From NCBI RefSeq assembly GCF_900188115.1, contig NZ_FZNW01000006.1, positions 62,001 through 126,000 of the forward strand: a stretch of 64,000 nucleotides of DNA, written 5' to 3'. Source of the DNA: Haloechinothrix alba (GTDB taxonomy: Bacteria > Actinomycetota > Actinomycetes > Mycobacteriales > Pseudonocardiaceae). The notes beneath the pieces were generated by a model. That model did no database searches. It was not told where the DNA came from and was given only the letters and a program-made list of their open reading frames with translations. Every line of letters begins with the position of its first letter. Within the stretch, counting starts at the first letter, position 1. Positions 54,388-64,000 of the stretch are shown piece after piece. The position numbers and the translations under genes are program-made.

Positions 54388-55020
54388 GTGACTGCGGAGC
54401 AGACGACGAGGCAGGAGCGCAAGCAGCGCACGCGACAGGCACTTGTGGACGCGGCGTTGCGCCTGCTCACCGACCGCAACCTCGCGAGCCTGAGCCTGCG
54501 CGAGGTCACCAAGGAAGCGGGAATCGTGCCGACCGCGTTCTACCGGCACTTCGCGTCCATGGACGACCTCGGTATTGCGCTGGTGGACGAGTCGATGCGC
54601 ACGTTGCGCAGGATGGTCCGGGAGGCGCGCAAGAACCGGAGTAGCAGCGAGGACGTGATCAGAAGCTCGGTGCAGACGCTTTACTCCCAGGTCCGTACCA
54701 ACGAGGACCATTTCCGCTTCCTCATGCGCGAGCGCTACGCGGGTACCGGCCGGGTGCGCGCGGCGATAGCGACCGAGCTACGCCTGTTCGCCAGCGAGCT
54801 CGCCGTCGATCTCGGCCGATTCGACGAAATGCGCGCCTGGAGCGCGGAGGATCTTCGTATGATGGCCGACTTGATCGTCACGGCGATGCTTGGCACGGTT
54901 ATGGAGCTCGTGGACGTCGATACGGCCGACCGGGAAGCGGATATGGAGATCATCAGGCAGGCCCGTAAGAGGCTCCGGCTGATTGTCATCGGGGTGGCCG
55001 GCTGGCGAAGCGAGGCATGA
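54388..55020 (+). CDS. TetR-family repressor of the DesT/FabR/MadR type
   Basis: This 210-residue regulator has an N-terminal helix-turn-helix (SLREVTKEAGIVPTAFYRHF, about residues 36-55) very similar in layout to E. coli FabR and Pseudomonas DesT, followed by MDDLGIALVDES and a long ligand-binding helix region. These repressors sense the ratio of unsaturated to saturated acyl-CoA. The divergent desaturase and reductase genes make this a desaturation sensor (inference). GTG 54388 is chosen for its -10 box. Confidence 0.8.
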   Translation: MTAEQTTRQERKQRTRQALVDAALRLLTDRNLASLSLREVTKEAGIVPTAFYRHFASMDDLGIALVDESMRTLRRMVREARKNRSSSEDVIRSSVQTLYSQVRTNEDHFRFLMRERYAGTGRVRAAIATELRLFASELAVDLGRFDEMRAWSAEDLRMMADLIVTAMLGTVMELVDVDTADREADMEIIRQARKRLRLIVIGVAGWRSEA

Positions 55021-55146
55021 GCGGCACATGCCGAGTGACACCCCTCACGAAGATCGCTGAACCGGGTGCGGCGTGATAGACAACGTGGACACCAGGGCGG
55101 TCCTGGAACTGCCCTTCTCAAGTACCTCGGCGGAGGAGGTTGTGTG

Positions 55147-56313
55147 GTGGCTGGTGCCGGTTCGGGTGTGGAGAGTGTTGTGTCGGTGGGGGTGGTTGCT
55201 GAGCAGGTGGCTGGTGAGGCTCGGGTGGCTTTGGTGCCGGGGATGGTGCAGCGGTTGACCCAGCGGGGTGTGGGGGTGGTTGTGGCCTCGGGTGCGGGTG
55301 TGGGGGCGTTCGTGTCGGATGAGGCGTTTGTGGCGGCGGGTGCGCGTGTGGGGGATCCGTGGGAGGCGGACATCGTGGTGTGTGTGCATGCGCCGGGTGA
55401 GGCGGATGTGGCGCGGGCGCGGCCGGGCGCGGTGGTGGTGGGGTTTGTGGATCCGTATGCCGGTAGTGAGCGGTTCGAGCGGTGGGACCGGCTGGGTGTG
55501 GTCGGGTTCGCGTTGGAGTCGGTGCCGCGGATCTCGCGGGCGCAGGCGATGGATGCGTTGTCGTCGCAGGCGAATGTGGCCGGCTATCGGGCGGTGTTGG
55601 TGGGGGCGTGGCATTTGCCGCGGTTCTTTCCGATGTTGACCACGGCGGCCGGGACGGTGAAGCCGGCGAGCGTGTTGGTGCTGGGGGCCGGGGTGGCCGG
55701 GTTGCAGGCATTGGCGACGGCGAAGCGGTTGGGGGCGCGGGCGAGTGGGTATGACGTGCGTCCGGAGGTGGCTGATCAGGTGCGGTCGGTGGGGGCGCGG
55801 TGGCTGGATCTGGGGATCGAGGCCGTGGGTGAGGGTGGTTATGCCCGGGAGTTGTCCGAGGATGAGCGGGCCGAGCAGCAGCGGCGGTTGGGTGAGGCGA
55901 TCACCGGGTTCGATGTGGTGATCACCACGGCGCTGGTGCCGGGCAGGGCGGCGCCGCGGTTGGTCTCGGCCGAGGCGGTGGCCGGGATGGCGCCGGGCAG
56001 CGTGGTGGTGGATCTGGCCGGGGAGGCCGGCGGGAACTGCGAGCTGACCCAACCGGGCGAGGTGGTCACCGCGCACGGGGTCACGATCGCCGCGCCGGCG
56101 AATCTGCCGGGCGAGATGCCGGGGCATGCCAGCGAGTTGTATGCCCGCAACATCGTGGAGTTTTTGGAGTTGGTCATCGGGGAGGGTGGGCTCACCCTGG
56201 ATGCGGGCGATCCGATCATCGCCGAGGCCTGCGTGTCCGGGCGGGACCGCCTCACCTGGCCGACAGAGGCCGCTGCCGGTGAGTCCGGTGCGGCGGGTAA
56301 GGAGGTGTGGTGA
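55147..56313 (+). CDS. pntAA: NAD(P) transhydrogenase subunit alpha 1
   Basis: PntAA binds NAD(H) (domain I) of the proton-translocating transhydrogenase, which makes NADPH. The 388 residues contain the Rossmann motif LVLGAGVAGLQA and RISRAQAMDALSSQANVAGY, plus the C-terminal APANLPGEMPGHAS. GTG 55147 follows GGAGG by 7 bases; GTG 55144 is equally possible. The gene is G-rich on its coding strand. Its stop overlaps the next start (TGATG). Confidence 0.93.
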   Translation: MAGAGSGVESVVSVGVVAEQVAGEARVALVPGMVQRLTQRGVGVVVASGAGVGAFVSDEAFVAAGARVGDPWEADIVVCVHAPGEADVARARPGAVVVGFVDPYAGSERFERWDRLGVVGFALESVPRISRAQAMDALSSQANVAGYRAVLVGAWHLPRFFPMLTTAAGTVKPASVLVLGAGVAGLQALATAKRLGARASGYDVRPEVADQVRSVGARWLDLGIEAVGEGGYARELSEDERAEQQRRLGEAITGFDVVITTALVPGRAAPRLVSAEAVAGMAPGSVVVDLAGEAGGNCELTQPGEVVTAHGVTIAAPANLPGEMPGHASELYARNIVEFLELVIGEGGLTLDAGDPIIAEACVSGRDRLTWPTEAAAGESGAAGKEVW

Positions 56314-56626
56314 TGGATCCGGGGTTGGTGCAGAACCTGGCTGTGCTGGTGCTGGCGGGGTTTCTGGGGTTTGTGGTGATTTCGAAGGTGCCGAATACGC
56401 TGCATACCCCGTTGATGTCGGGCACGAACGCCATTCACGGGGTGGTGGTGCTGGCCGCGCTGGTGGTGTTGGGGCTGGGTGTTGAGGGGGTGTTCAACAA
56501 GGTCCTGCTGGTGGTGGCGATCATTTTCGGCACGATCAACGTCGTGGGTGGGTTCTTGGTGACTGATCGGATGCTGGCGATGTTCAAGCACAAGCCCGCG
56601 GGCGGAGCAGACAAGGAGGCCGACCG

Positions 56627-56630
<4 letters not shown>
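56313..56630 (+). CDS. pntAB: NAD(P) transhydrogenase subunit alpha 2
   Basis: This 105-residue membrane subunit forms part of the proton channel (domain II). Three hydrophobic segments fill about residues 8-90, with the conserved SKVPNTLHTPLMSGTNAIHG and NVVGGFLVTDRML. ATG 56313 overlaps the pntAA stop by one base and follows GGAGG. The stop overlaps the pntB GTG by four bases. Confidence 0.93.
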
Positions 56631-58027
<1,397 letters not shown>

Positions 58028-58063
58028 ACCCACACCCAGCGCACTGGACGTGCCCGGCCGTGC

Positions 58064-59407
58064 CTAGCGGCCGAGTGGGACGTCGGCCGCCGCCTCGAGA
58101 ACTCGGTCCCTGCCGAGGTCGCCGTCGACGCCGTGCTCGGGCGGGGCGAGGAGGACGACGCGCACGGTCGAGCCGCGCGTGTCACTGTGCTGGACGGCCC
58201 CGTCGAAGCCGGGCGGTTCTCCCGGCCACCGCCCGGTCCGCGTCGCCAGGTCGTGCGCACCCCCGCGTCCCGGCGTGTCCACGATGTCGCGGAACGTATG
58301 CGCGTCATCCGGTGTGGCGAACTCGAACTCCGCGATGCTCACGGCCGCCTCGCGCCCGTCGTGGCGGGCCGTGAAGCTGCCGAGGAGGATACCGGCGCAG
58401 GTGAGTTGCTCCACGGCCATCTGCGCGTCTCCGAAGGTGTGCGCGATGCAGTCCGGCTCCCTGCTGGTGGTCACCGGGACGAAGGTGACATCCCGTACGT
58501 TCCGTTCGGCGGAGTCGCCTGTGGCGTGTGGCTCCGGACGTGTTTCCGCGTCACCGGTGGCCACCGCTACGCCGATGGCAGAGAGCACGACGAGCAGCAG
58601 GAGCGCGAGGCCTGCCAGTGCCCACCACGTGACGTGACGGGTCCGTCGGCGCCGCGGGGGCAGCCGTTGCGCACCCACCCGGCCGGGCCGTGCCTGCTCG
58701 TCTTGTGCCTCGGGGGTTGGCCGGGCTGCCTGGTGCGCCGAGGTCGCTGAGGTCGCCGAGGTCGCATCGCCCGCAGGGAAGCCCTCCTCGGCGAGCTGCT
58801 CGGCGCTCAGGACCTGTGCGTCTGGCACCAGCAGCCGCATGACCGCCCTGGCGTGTTCGATGGTGCACGGGCGGGCGGCCCCGTCGGGGGAGGCGCGCCC
58901 ACCGCCGAGAGCGGCGCGCACGCTCGCCGGTGAGGGGTGGAGCACGTGTACGGAGCCGTCCTCACCGGCGTCCGGCACGGTGATGGCGTGCGCGTACGGG
59001 CCGACCGCGACGACGATGCCGCTCGGCAGCGTGGCGTGTGTCGCCGCCGACAGCGTAGACAGGGCGGCGTGGGCGTCGCGCAACGCGGTCACCACCGGGC
59101 TGTCCTCCGGGTCGTCGGTGCCCGCGACGGCCCGGCCGTCGGCCAGCCACTGACCGTGCAGCGGAGCGATGAGCCGCATGGCGGGGCTCTGCAGGTGCAC
59201 CCCGACGACGACGTGCACGGCGTGCGGTCGTAACACGACGGCTTCGAAGAGGGACGTCTCACCCGGGAAGGTTACGCCCAGAAGAGCCACCCCGCCGGTG
59301 TCGGCCTGTCCTCGCCCGAAAGCCGTCAGCGCGGCGCGTATGTCGTCGCTGATGCCTGAAACGCGCTCGCCAGCGCGAATGACTCGCACCGTCGCAATCC
59401 TCCCCAT
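58064..59407 (-). CDS. Single-pass membrane protein of unknown function
   Basis: This 447-residue protein starts MGRIATVRVIRAGERVSG at ATG 59407. The first 215 residues look like a compact alpha/beta domain (LLGVTFPGETSLFEAVVLRP and VVAVGPYAHAITVPD) that I cannot assign. A Pro/Arg-rich stretch with TSATSATSA follows, then one membrane helix (WALAGLALLLLVVLSAIGVAVA near residue 300) and a 140-residue extracytoplasmic domain with two Cys. It converges with pntB and is divergent from the subtilisin gene. Another upstream ATG (59431) is possible. Confidence 0.75.
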   Translation of the reverse strand: MGRIATVRVIRAGERVSGISDDIRAALTAFGRGQADTGGVALLGVTFPGETSLFEAVVLRPHAVHVVVGVHLQSPAMRLIAPLHGQWLADGRAVAGTDDPEDSPVVTALRDAHAALSTLSAATHATLPSGIVVAVGPYAHAITVPDAGEDGSVHVLHPSPASVRAALGGGRASPDGAARPCTIEHARAVMRLLVPDAQVLSAEQLAEEGFPAGDATSATSATSAHQAARPTPEAQDEQARPGRVGAQRLPPRRRRTRHVTWWALAGLALLLLVVLSAIGVAVATGDAETRPEPHATGDSAERNVRDVTFVPVTTSREPDCIAHTFGDAQMAVEQLTCAGILLGSFTARHDGREAAVSIAEFEFATPDDAHTFRDIVDTPGRGGAHDLATRTGRWPGEPPGFDGAVQHSDTRGSTVRVVLLAPPEHGVDGDLGRDRVLEAAADVPLGR

Positions 59408-59556
59408 CGGCGAAACCCGGTCGCGGAACATGGCTCGGAAGCGAGCCCGGTCAGGGACAAGACTAGTCCCGTGTGCGTATCCAAGCGCGTACACCCTGCG
59501 TTAGGCATACAGGGACCGAGAGTCGAGAAAGGTTCACATAGGTTCACGTTCAGTTA

Positions 59557-59583
59557 TTGACAGGAACGATATGTCCCTAGTTG
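59557..59583 (+). promoter_or_regulatory. Candidate promoter for the subtilisin gene
   Basis: TTGACA (59557-59562) and TAGTTG (59578-59583) are 15 bases apart in the AT-richest part of the local gap. Just upstream two GGTTCAC copies (59531 and 59541) are spaced 10 bases apart and may be an activator site. Confidence 0.4.
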
Positions 59584-59645
59584 TGTGTCATTCCATCGTG
59601 TGAAGTAGCCGCTGAACGGAGCGGGCGAATAGGGAGGAGTCATCA

Positions 59646-61121
59646 GTGCTTGGAAGACCCTGGCGACGTGCGGTAGTGGTCGCGGCCACATCGGCACTCG
59701 CTGTGTCGACGATCGGGGCCACGCCTGTGGTCGCTCAGGAAACGACCGATCCGCTGGCGCCGATCGGGGACTCGCTCGGCGAGGTGCTGTCGGGCCACTC
59801 CGACTCGGAGCCGGTATCCGTCTTCGTACACGGCACTGACGTCGCAGCCGCCGACCAGGCGATCGCCGACGCCGGGATGGACCGGCTGACCGCCTTCGAC
59901 AGGGTCGGCGTCGTCGCGGCCAGCGGTACCGCCGGCCAGGTCGACGAGGTGCGCGACGCCGACGGCATCACCTATGTGGAGAACAACAACCCGGTGGAGT
60001 TCTTCGCTACGTCGGGTACCGAAGCCACGCGGGCCAAGGAAGCGCAGGAGACACTGACCGACGCCGACGGCGAACCGATCGACGGTAGCGGCACCTCCGT
60101 CGCCGTCATCGACACCGGAGTCGACCCGAACCACCCGGCGTTCGCAGACGAGAACGGCGACAGCAGGGTCGTGGCGAACATGCGGAGCCTCTGCCTCGAC
60201 GACAGCGGCGACACCAGCTGCATCGTCGACGCCGGCCCGCTGGACACCGACTCCACGTCGCTGGGTGGTCACGGCACGCACGTCACCGGTATCGCGACAG
60301 GGCAGAACTACGAACTGAACGACGGCTCGCAGGTGGGTGGCTCGGCACCGGGAGCCGACATCGTCTCGGTGGCCACCGGAGCAGCGGTCGCGATCCTCGG
60401 TGCGAACTCCGCGATGAACTGGGTTCTCGAGAACCATGACGCACCGTGCGGCGCGGACGTCCCCGCCGAGGAGTGCGCGCCGGTGAAGGTGATCAACAAC
60501 TCCTGGGGTCCTGCGGGCGGCGGCGAGTTCGACGAGAACTCCCTGACCGTCAAGCTGCAGCGCGAGCTCGCTGAGGAAGGCGTCATGACCGTGTGGGCGA
60601 ACGGCAACGACGGCGGGGACGGGTCGCAGAACCTGTCCAACCCGCCGGGGCAGGACCCCACCCCGGGTGTGGTGTCCGTCGCCTCCTACTTCGACGAGGG
60701 GACGGGGACCCGCGACGGCTCGGTGTCCGACTTCTCCTCGCGTGGTGGTCAGGACGACACGCAGAGCTGGCCGGACATCTCGGCCCCCGGTGAGGAGGTG
60801 CTGTCGGCCTGCAGGCCCACGATGCCGATCTGCTCGACCGGCTTCGACTTCCGGAACGGCCCGGGTGCGCTCGACCTGGCCACGTACAACGTGATCAGCG
60901 GGACGTCGATGGCTGCGCCACAGGTCACCGGCATCATCGCGCAGCTGTCCCAGGCGAAGCCGGATGCCACGCCCGCCGAGATCGAGGACGCGCTGAAGGC
61001 CACGGCGTACAAGTACACCGACGGCGCGTCGTACGAGAAGGTGGACGGCTACACCTCGAGCTTCGACAAGGGCACCGGCCTGGTCGACACGGTCGCCGCC
61101 GTGGAGTACCTCACGGGCTGA
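59646..61121 (+). CDS. Secreted subtilisin-like serine protease (S8)
   Basis: This 491-residue protein has a signal peptide (RRAVVVAATSALAVSTIGAT, cleavage near VVAQ), an inhibitor-I9-like propeptide to about residue 115 and a subtilisin catalytic domain. The triad is D in VIDTGVD (near residue 156), H in GHGTHVTG (near 209) and S in GTSMAAPQ (near 421); the oxyanion region is INNSWG. It contains several Cys. GTG 59646 follows GGGAGGAG. It should act outside the cell; its substrate is unknown. Confidence 0.93.
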   Translation: MLGRPWRRAVVVAATSALAVSTIGATPVVAQETTDPLAPIGDSLGEVLSGHSDSEPVSVFVHGTDVAAADQAIADAGMDRLTAFDRVGVVAASGTAGQVDEVRDADGITYVENNNPVEFFATSGTEATRAKEAQETLTDADGEPIDGSGTSVAVIDTGVDPNHPAFADENGDSRVVANMRSLCLDDSGDTSCIVDAGPLDTDSTSLGGHGTHVTGIATGQNYELNDGSQVGGSAPGADIVSVATGAAVAILGANSAMNWVLENHDAPCGADVPAEECAPVKVINNSWGPAGGGEFDENSLTVKLQRELAEEGVMTVWANGNDGGDGSQNLSNPPGQDPTPGVVSVASYFDEGTGTRDGSVSDFSSRGGQDDTQSWPDISAPGEEVLSACRPTMPICSTGFDFRNGPGALDLATYNVISGTSMAAPQVTGIIAQLSQAKPDATPAEIEDALKATAYKYTDGASYEKVDGYTSSFDKGTGLVDTVAAVEYLTG

Positions 61122-61130
61122 TGCGAAGGG

Positions 61131-61177
61131 CGCTCCCGCGTGGGTGCCGCACGTGGCAGGCCACCCGCGCGGGAGCG
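61131..61177 (+). terminator. Hairpin with T-run after the subtilisin gene
   Basis: Bases 61131-61146 pair with 61162-61177 (16 bp with one G-U wobble), followed by TTTCCCTGTT. It lies 9 bases after the stop codon. Confidence 0.8.
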
Positions 61178-61194
61178 TTTCCCTGTTGTGCCTG

Positions 61195-61222
61195 TTGCTG
61201 ATGTGATTTCATGGCATACTAG
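61195..61222 (+). promoter_or_regulatory. Candidate promoter for the DUF3145 gene
   Basis: TTGCTG (61195-61200) and TACTAG (61217-61222) are 16 bases apart. The leader to GTG 61354 would be about 125 bases. Confidence 0.45.
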
Positions 61223-61353
61223 AGCCACAATTTCAGACCGAGCACCACACGAGACGCGCCGAGTGCGCCTCCGCTCGATTCCACGCAGGCGGTCGAGGAC
61301 GTAGGGGAAGATGCTCCTCGTCAGTCAGCAGGTTCGAGCAGCGGAGGTCAGCA

Positions 61354-61857
61354 GTGAGCACTCGTGGAAGTACCCGTGGTGTGGTGTACGTCCACTCGTC
61401 GCCGTCTGCGGTGTGCCCGCACGTCGAGTGGGCACTTTCCGGTGTCGTCGGATACCGCGTCAACCTTCGTTGGACGGAGCAACCGGCGGCACCGGGGCAG
61501 CTGCGCGCCGAATGTGCCTGGGAGGCAGCTCCGGGTACCGGCGGCAGGCTCGCGGCTGCGCTCAAGGCGTGGCCTATGCTGCGTTTCGAGGTCACCGAGG
61601 AGCCGAGTCGGGGTGTCGACGGTGAGCGGCTGTGTTACGTGCCCGGCCTTGGCCTGTGGCACGGGCGCACCAGCGCGAACGGTGACACCGTGGTCGGTGA
61701 GGACCAGCTGCGCGCGCTCGTGGCGGCAAGCGGGTCCAGCGAGGCCGTGGCACACAAGGTGGACGAGGTCCTCGGCGGCGCGTGGGACGAGGCACTGGAG
61801 CCGTTCCGCTACGCAGGGGACGGTGCGCCGGTGGCCTGGCTCCATCGTGTCGGGTGA
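61354..61857 (+). CDS. DUF3145 protein
   Basis: This 167-residue protein starts VSTRGSTRGVVYVHSSPSAV, the conserved DUF3145 start, with CPHVEWALSGVVG and ALKAWPMLRFEVTEEPS. The family is restricted to actinobacteria and usually lies beside the FAS-II genes, as here (fabF and acpP to the right), so a link to fatty-acid synthesis is plausible. The function is unknown. Confidence 0.9.
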   Translation: MSTRGSTRGVVYVHSSPSAVCPHVEWALSGVVGYRVNLRWTEQPAAPGQLRAECAWEAAPGTGGRLAAALKAWPMLRFEVTEEPSRGVDGERLCYVPGLGLWHGRTSANGDTVVGEDQLRALVAASGSSEAVAHKVDEVLGGAWDEALEPFRYAGDGAPVAWLHRVG

Positions 61858-61891
61858 GGGCATCCGCCGTGCCGATGGCGTGACGGCATCG

Positions 61892-61897
61892 TAGCCT
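61892..61897 (+). promoter_or_regulatory. Candidate -10 box (TAGCCT) for a leaderless transcript
   Basis: TAGCCT ends 7 bases before GTG 61905 and no ribosome site lies between. Confidence 0.4.
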
Positions 61898-61904
61898 CGT
61901 CCCC

Positions 61905-62504
61905 GTGCCAGGCAGTGTGGATCACCCGATGTCGTTCCGCTCGGTCGTCGCGGTCTTCGCGGTCATGATCGTGCTCGCCGTCGGCGGCGGCGTCCTCCTG
62001 CACGATATGTACTCCGCGGCCGACGGCTCGGCGGCCGCGCCCGACCCACCTCCCGTCCCTGTCGAGCGGGATCCCGAGGACCGGCCGGGCAGTGGCGAGG
62101 TCAGGTTGAGCGGCGACGCGGCACGGCACCCCGAGCGGGACGCCGTGCGTCGCGTGCTGCAGACGTACTTCGACGCGATCAACGAGCGGGATTTCGACCT
62201 CTGGCGGTCCGCGGTCACGTCCGAACGGTTGGGCACGACCGAGGAGGACCAGTGGATCGAGGACTTCCGGTCGACGAGGGACGGTGACATGTACGTGCAC
62301 CGGATCGCGCCCGCGCGCGATGACCGGCTCCGTGTCCTTGTCAGCTTCACCAGCACGCAGGATGTCGAGGACGCTCCTGCCACGCTGCCCGAGCCGTGCA
62401 TTCACTGGTGGCTGGCGTTGCCGCTGGCTGCGGGCGGGGACGGGGACGGCTGGCGGATCGACGCCGTTTCACCCGGCACCCCACCCCTGTACGAGGCGTG
62501 CTGA
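61905..62504 (+). CDS. Small membrane-anchored protein
   Basis: This 199-residue protein has an N-terminal membrane helix (RSVVAVFAVMIVLAVGGGVLL) followed by a Pro/Asp-rich linker and an extracytoplasmic domain of about 120 residues (DAVRRVLQTYFDAINERDFD resembles an NTF2-like start). I do not assign a function. GTG 61905 is favoured by its -10 box; ATG 61929 is an alternative. The TGA stop is provided by copy 3 of the palindromic element. Confidence 0.75.
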   Translation: MPGSVDHPMSFRSVVAVFAVMIVLAVGGGVLLHDMYSAADGSAAAPDPPPVPVERDPEDRPGSGEVRLSGDAARHPERDAVRRVLQTYFDAINERDFDLWRSAVTSERLGTTEEDQWIEDFRSTRDGDMYVHRIAPARDDRLRVLVSFTSTQDVEDAPATLPEPCIHWWLALPLAAGGDGDGWRIDAVSPGTPPLYEAC

Positions 62505-62550
62505 ATGACGCTTTCAGTCCACTGCGTGGACTGAAAGCGTCATTCAGCAC
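62498..62550. repeat. Dispersed palindromic element, copy 3
   Basis: A perfect 23-bp stem (62498-62520 with 62528-62550) with loop ACTGCGT. It contains the stop codon of the membrane protein gene in its left arm, and the fabF stop begins two bases after its right arm. It therefore fills the whole gap between two convergent genes. Confidence 0.93.
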
Positions 62551-62551
62551 A

Positions 62552-63784
62552 TCAAGGGGAGGTGAAGGCGAGGGCGACGTTGTGCCCGCCGAACCCGAAG
62601 GAGTCGTTGATCGCGATGTCGAGGTCCATCTTGCGCGGCTCACCTGCGACCACATCCAGGCTGACGCCCGGATCGAGCTCCTTGAGGTTCGTCGTCGGGG
62701 GGATGAGCCCGTGGTGGATCGACAGGATCGTGGCGATCGACTCCACGGCACCGGCCGCGCCGAGCAGGTGGCCGAGCATGCTCTTGGGGGCGGTCAGCAC
62801 CGGCTGGTCCCCGACAGCCTTGCGTACCGCCACCGTCTCGGTGACGTCGCCGACCTGGGTCGATGTGGCGTGCGCGTTGACGTGCTGCACGTCCGAGGCG
62901 GCGATACCGCCGTTGCGCAGCGCGGCCTCCATCGCCTTGGCCTGCCAGGTCCCTTCCGGGTCGGGAGCGGTGATGTGGTGCGCGTCCGCGTTGGTTCCCG
63001 CCCCGGCGAGGCGGGCGTAGACCCGCGCGCCGCGCGCCTTCGCGAACTCCTCGCGCTCCAGCACGACCACACCGCAACCCTCGCCGAGAACGAACCCGTC
63101 CCGCTCGACGTCCCACGGCCGAGAGGCGTGCTCCGGGTCGTCGTTGCGGGTACTCATGGTGCGGGACTGGGCGAACCCGGCCATGGTGATCGCGGCGATA
63201 CATGCCTCGGCGCCGCCTGCCAGCACCACATCGGCATCGCCGTTGCGCAGCATCCGCCACGCCCACGCCAGCCCCTCGGCCCCCGAGGCGCAGGCCGATA
63301 CCGGCGCGTGCACGCCGGCACGGGCGGTGAACTCGAGGCCCACGTGTGCGGCCGGCCCGTTCGGCATGAGCATGGGAACGGTCAGCGGGGACACCTTGCG
63401 CAACCCGTGCTCCTCCAGGAGGTCATCCTGGTGCAGCAGGGTCGTCGCGCCCCCGATACCGGTGCCGATGACGACGCCGAGCCGTTCGGGCTCGACGCCG
63501 TCATCGCCGAAGCTCGCGTCCTGCCAGGCCTGCCGGGCCGCGATCAGCGCGACCTGCTCGCTGCGATCCAGACGGCGCGCTTCCACCCGGGACAGCACCT
63601 CGGTCGGGTCGACGGCGAGCTGAGCGGCGATCTTGACGGGCAGGTCGAACCGCTCGACCCAGTCCGCCTCGAGCGTCGATACACCGCTGCGCCCGGACAG
63701 CAGGCCCTCCCACGTCGACTCGACGTCCCCGCCGAGCGGCGTGGTAGCGCCGAGTCCGGTCACTACGACGTCGCTTGAACTCAT
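62552..63784 (-). CDS. fabF: Beta-ketoacyl-ACP synthase II (KasA/FabF type)
   Basis: FabF elongates acyl-ACP chains in FAS-II; in mycobacteria KasA/KasB do so for mycolic acids. The 410 residues contain the catalytic Cys in VSACASGAEGLAWAW, His in HVNAHATSTQVGD and His in MLGHLLGAAGAVE (C-H-H set), and the start VVVTGLGATTPLGGD. ATG 63784 follows GGAAGG. acpP lies 169 bases upstream in the same orientation. Confidence 0.95.
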   Translation of the reverse strand: MSSSDVVVTGLGATTPLGGDVESTWEGLLSGRSGVSTLEADWVERFDLPVKIAAQLAVDPTEVLSRVEARRLDRSEQVALIAARQAWQDASFGDDGVEPERLGVVIGTGIGGATTLLHQDDLLEEHGLRKVSPLTVPMLMPNGPAAHVGLEFTARAGVHAPVSACASGAEGLAWAWRMLRNGDADVVLAGGAEACIAAITMAGFAQSRTMSTRNDDPEHASRPWDVERDGFVLGEGCGVVVLEREEFAKARGARVYARLAGAGTNADAHHITAPDPEGTWQAKAMEAALRNGGIAASDVQHVNAHATSTQVGDVTETVAVRKAVGDQPVLTAPKSMLGHLLGAAGAVESIATILSIHHGLIPPTTNLKELDPGVSLDVVAGEPRKMDLDIAINDSFGFGGHNVALAFTSP

Positions 63785-63953
63785 GCTCGTCCTTCCCGCA
63801 CGAATGGTTGTGCCCCGGGGTCACCGGGATCTGGCTGGTCGTCGTCGACCCGGGAACCTGTCTCGACCGTCGCCGGTCCACGGGCTACCGGGCCGGAGTG
63901 CGCGGCTGATGTCCCGTCCCCGGCGGGGCGGAGGTCTCAGCCGGGACCACCCG

Positions 63954-64000
63954 CTACTTGGAGTTGGCCTGGACGTAGTTCACGGCGTCGCTGACAGTCT
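63954..64000 (-). CDS. acpP: Acyl carrier protein, C-terminal end only (cut by window edge)
   Basis: Only the last 15 codons are visible, encoding TVSDAVNYVQANSK followed by TAG. This matches the C-terminal helix of ACP/AcpM. Position just upstream of fabF on the same strand supports the call. The phosphopantetheine Ser lies outside the window. Confidence 0.85.
   Translation of the reverse strand, partial: TVSDAVNYVQANSK

Overview
The window is high-GC actinobacterial DNA. Gene content and order point to the family Pseudonocardiaceae or a close relative (inference). Supporting signs are GTG starts, very GC-rich third codon positions, and synteny blocks known from Mycobacterium: pnp-dapB-thyX-dapA-rnj-ftsK-argA-pgsA-cinA-clgR-pspA and mraZ-rsmH-ftsL-ftsI. 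A DUF222/13E12 gene, a MoxR/DUF58/transglutaminase operon and an actinobacterial FAS-II edge add to this. Most of the window is core chromosome. I saw no tRNA, rRNA, CRISPR array or prophage.

Layout. 1-12.7 kb: RNA turnover (pnp cut by the left edge, rnj), lysine/diaminopimelate synthesis (dapB, dapA), thyX, a HicB-like/DUF4097 operon, an AlkX-like glycosylase and a serine/threonine kinase gene with a frameshift in its ATP-binding region. 12.8-19.9 kb: ftsK, argA, pgsA, cinA, then the envelope-stress module clgR-pspA-pspM with a ClgR-type box. 19.9-24.8 kb: pyrD translationally coupled to an orphan ParA ATPase, a methyltransferase, dinB and a DUF3040 gene. 24.8-26.6 kb: a lone TnpB-type IS605 gene whose 3' end folds into GNRA-capped hairpins (candidate guide RNA). 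26.7-31.6 kb: moxR-DUF58-tgpA operon. 32.0-36.6 kb: the start of the division and cell wall cluster (mraZ, rsmH, ftsL, ftsI), which stops after ftsI.

36.6-49.9 kb: ung, a DUF222/HNH gene, a trypsin-like protease, acetyltransferase, bioF, PIG-L deacetylase, DEAD-box helicase, yaaA, a DUF1905 protein, proS, yjbQ and a 2,4-dienoyl-CoA reductase. 50-51.6 kb: a cyclase-family hydrolase beside two gene remnants (PaaX C-terminus, substrate-binding protein C-terminus). 51.6-55 kb: acyl desaturase plus its ferredoxin reductase, divergent from a DesT/FabR-type repressor, with an 18-bp palindrome between them. 55.1-58 kb: proton-translocating transhydrogenase (three genes). 58-64 kb: a membrane protein, a secreted subtilisin, DUF3145, a small membrane protein and the FAS-II genes fabF and acpP (cut by the right edge).

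Three signals stand out beyond the genes. (1) A dispersed palindromic element built on TGAATGACGCTTTCA occurs three times, always at gene ends; in two copies it supplies the stop codon of the adjacent gene. (2) Several genes carry a TANNNT box 6-8 bases before the start codon, the layout of leaderless transcripts. (3) The desaturase/TetR divergon forms a recognisable lipid-unsaturation control circuit.
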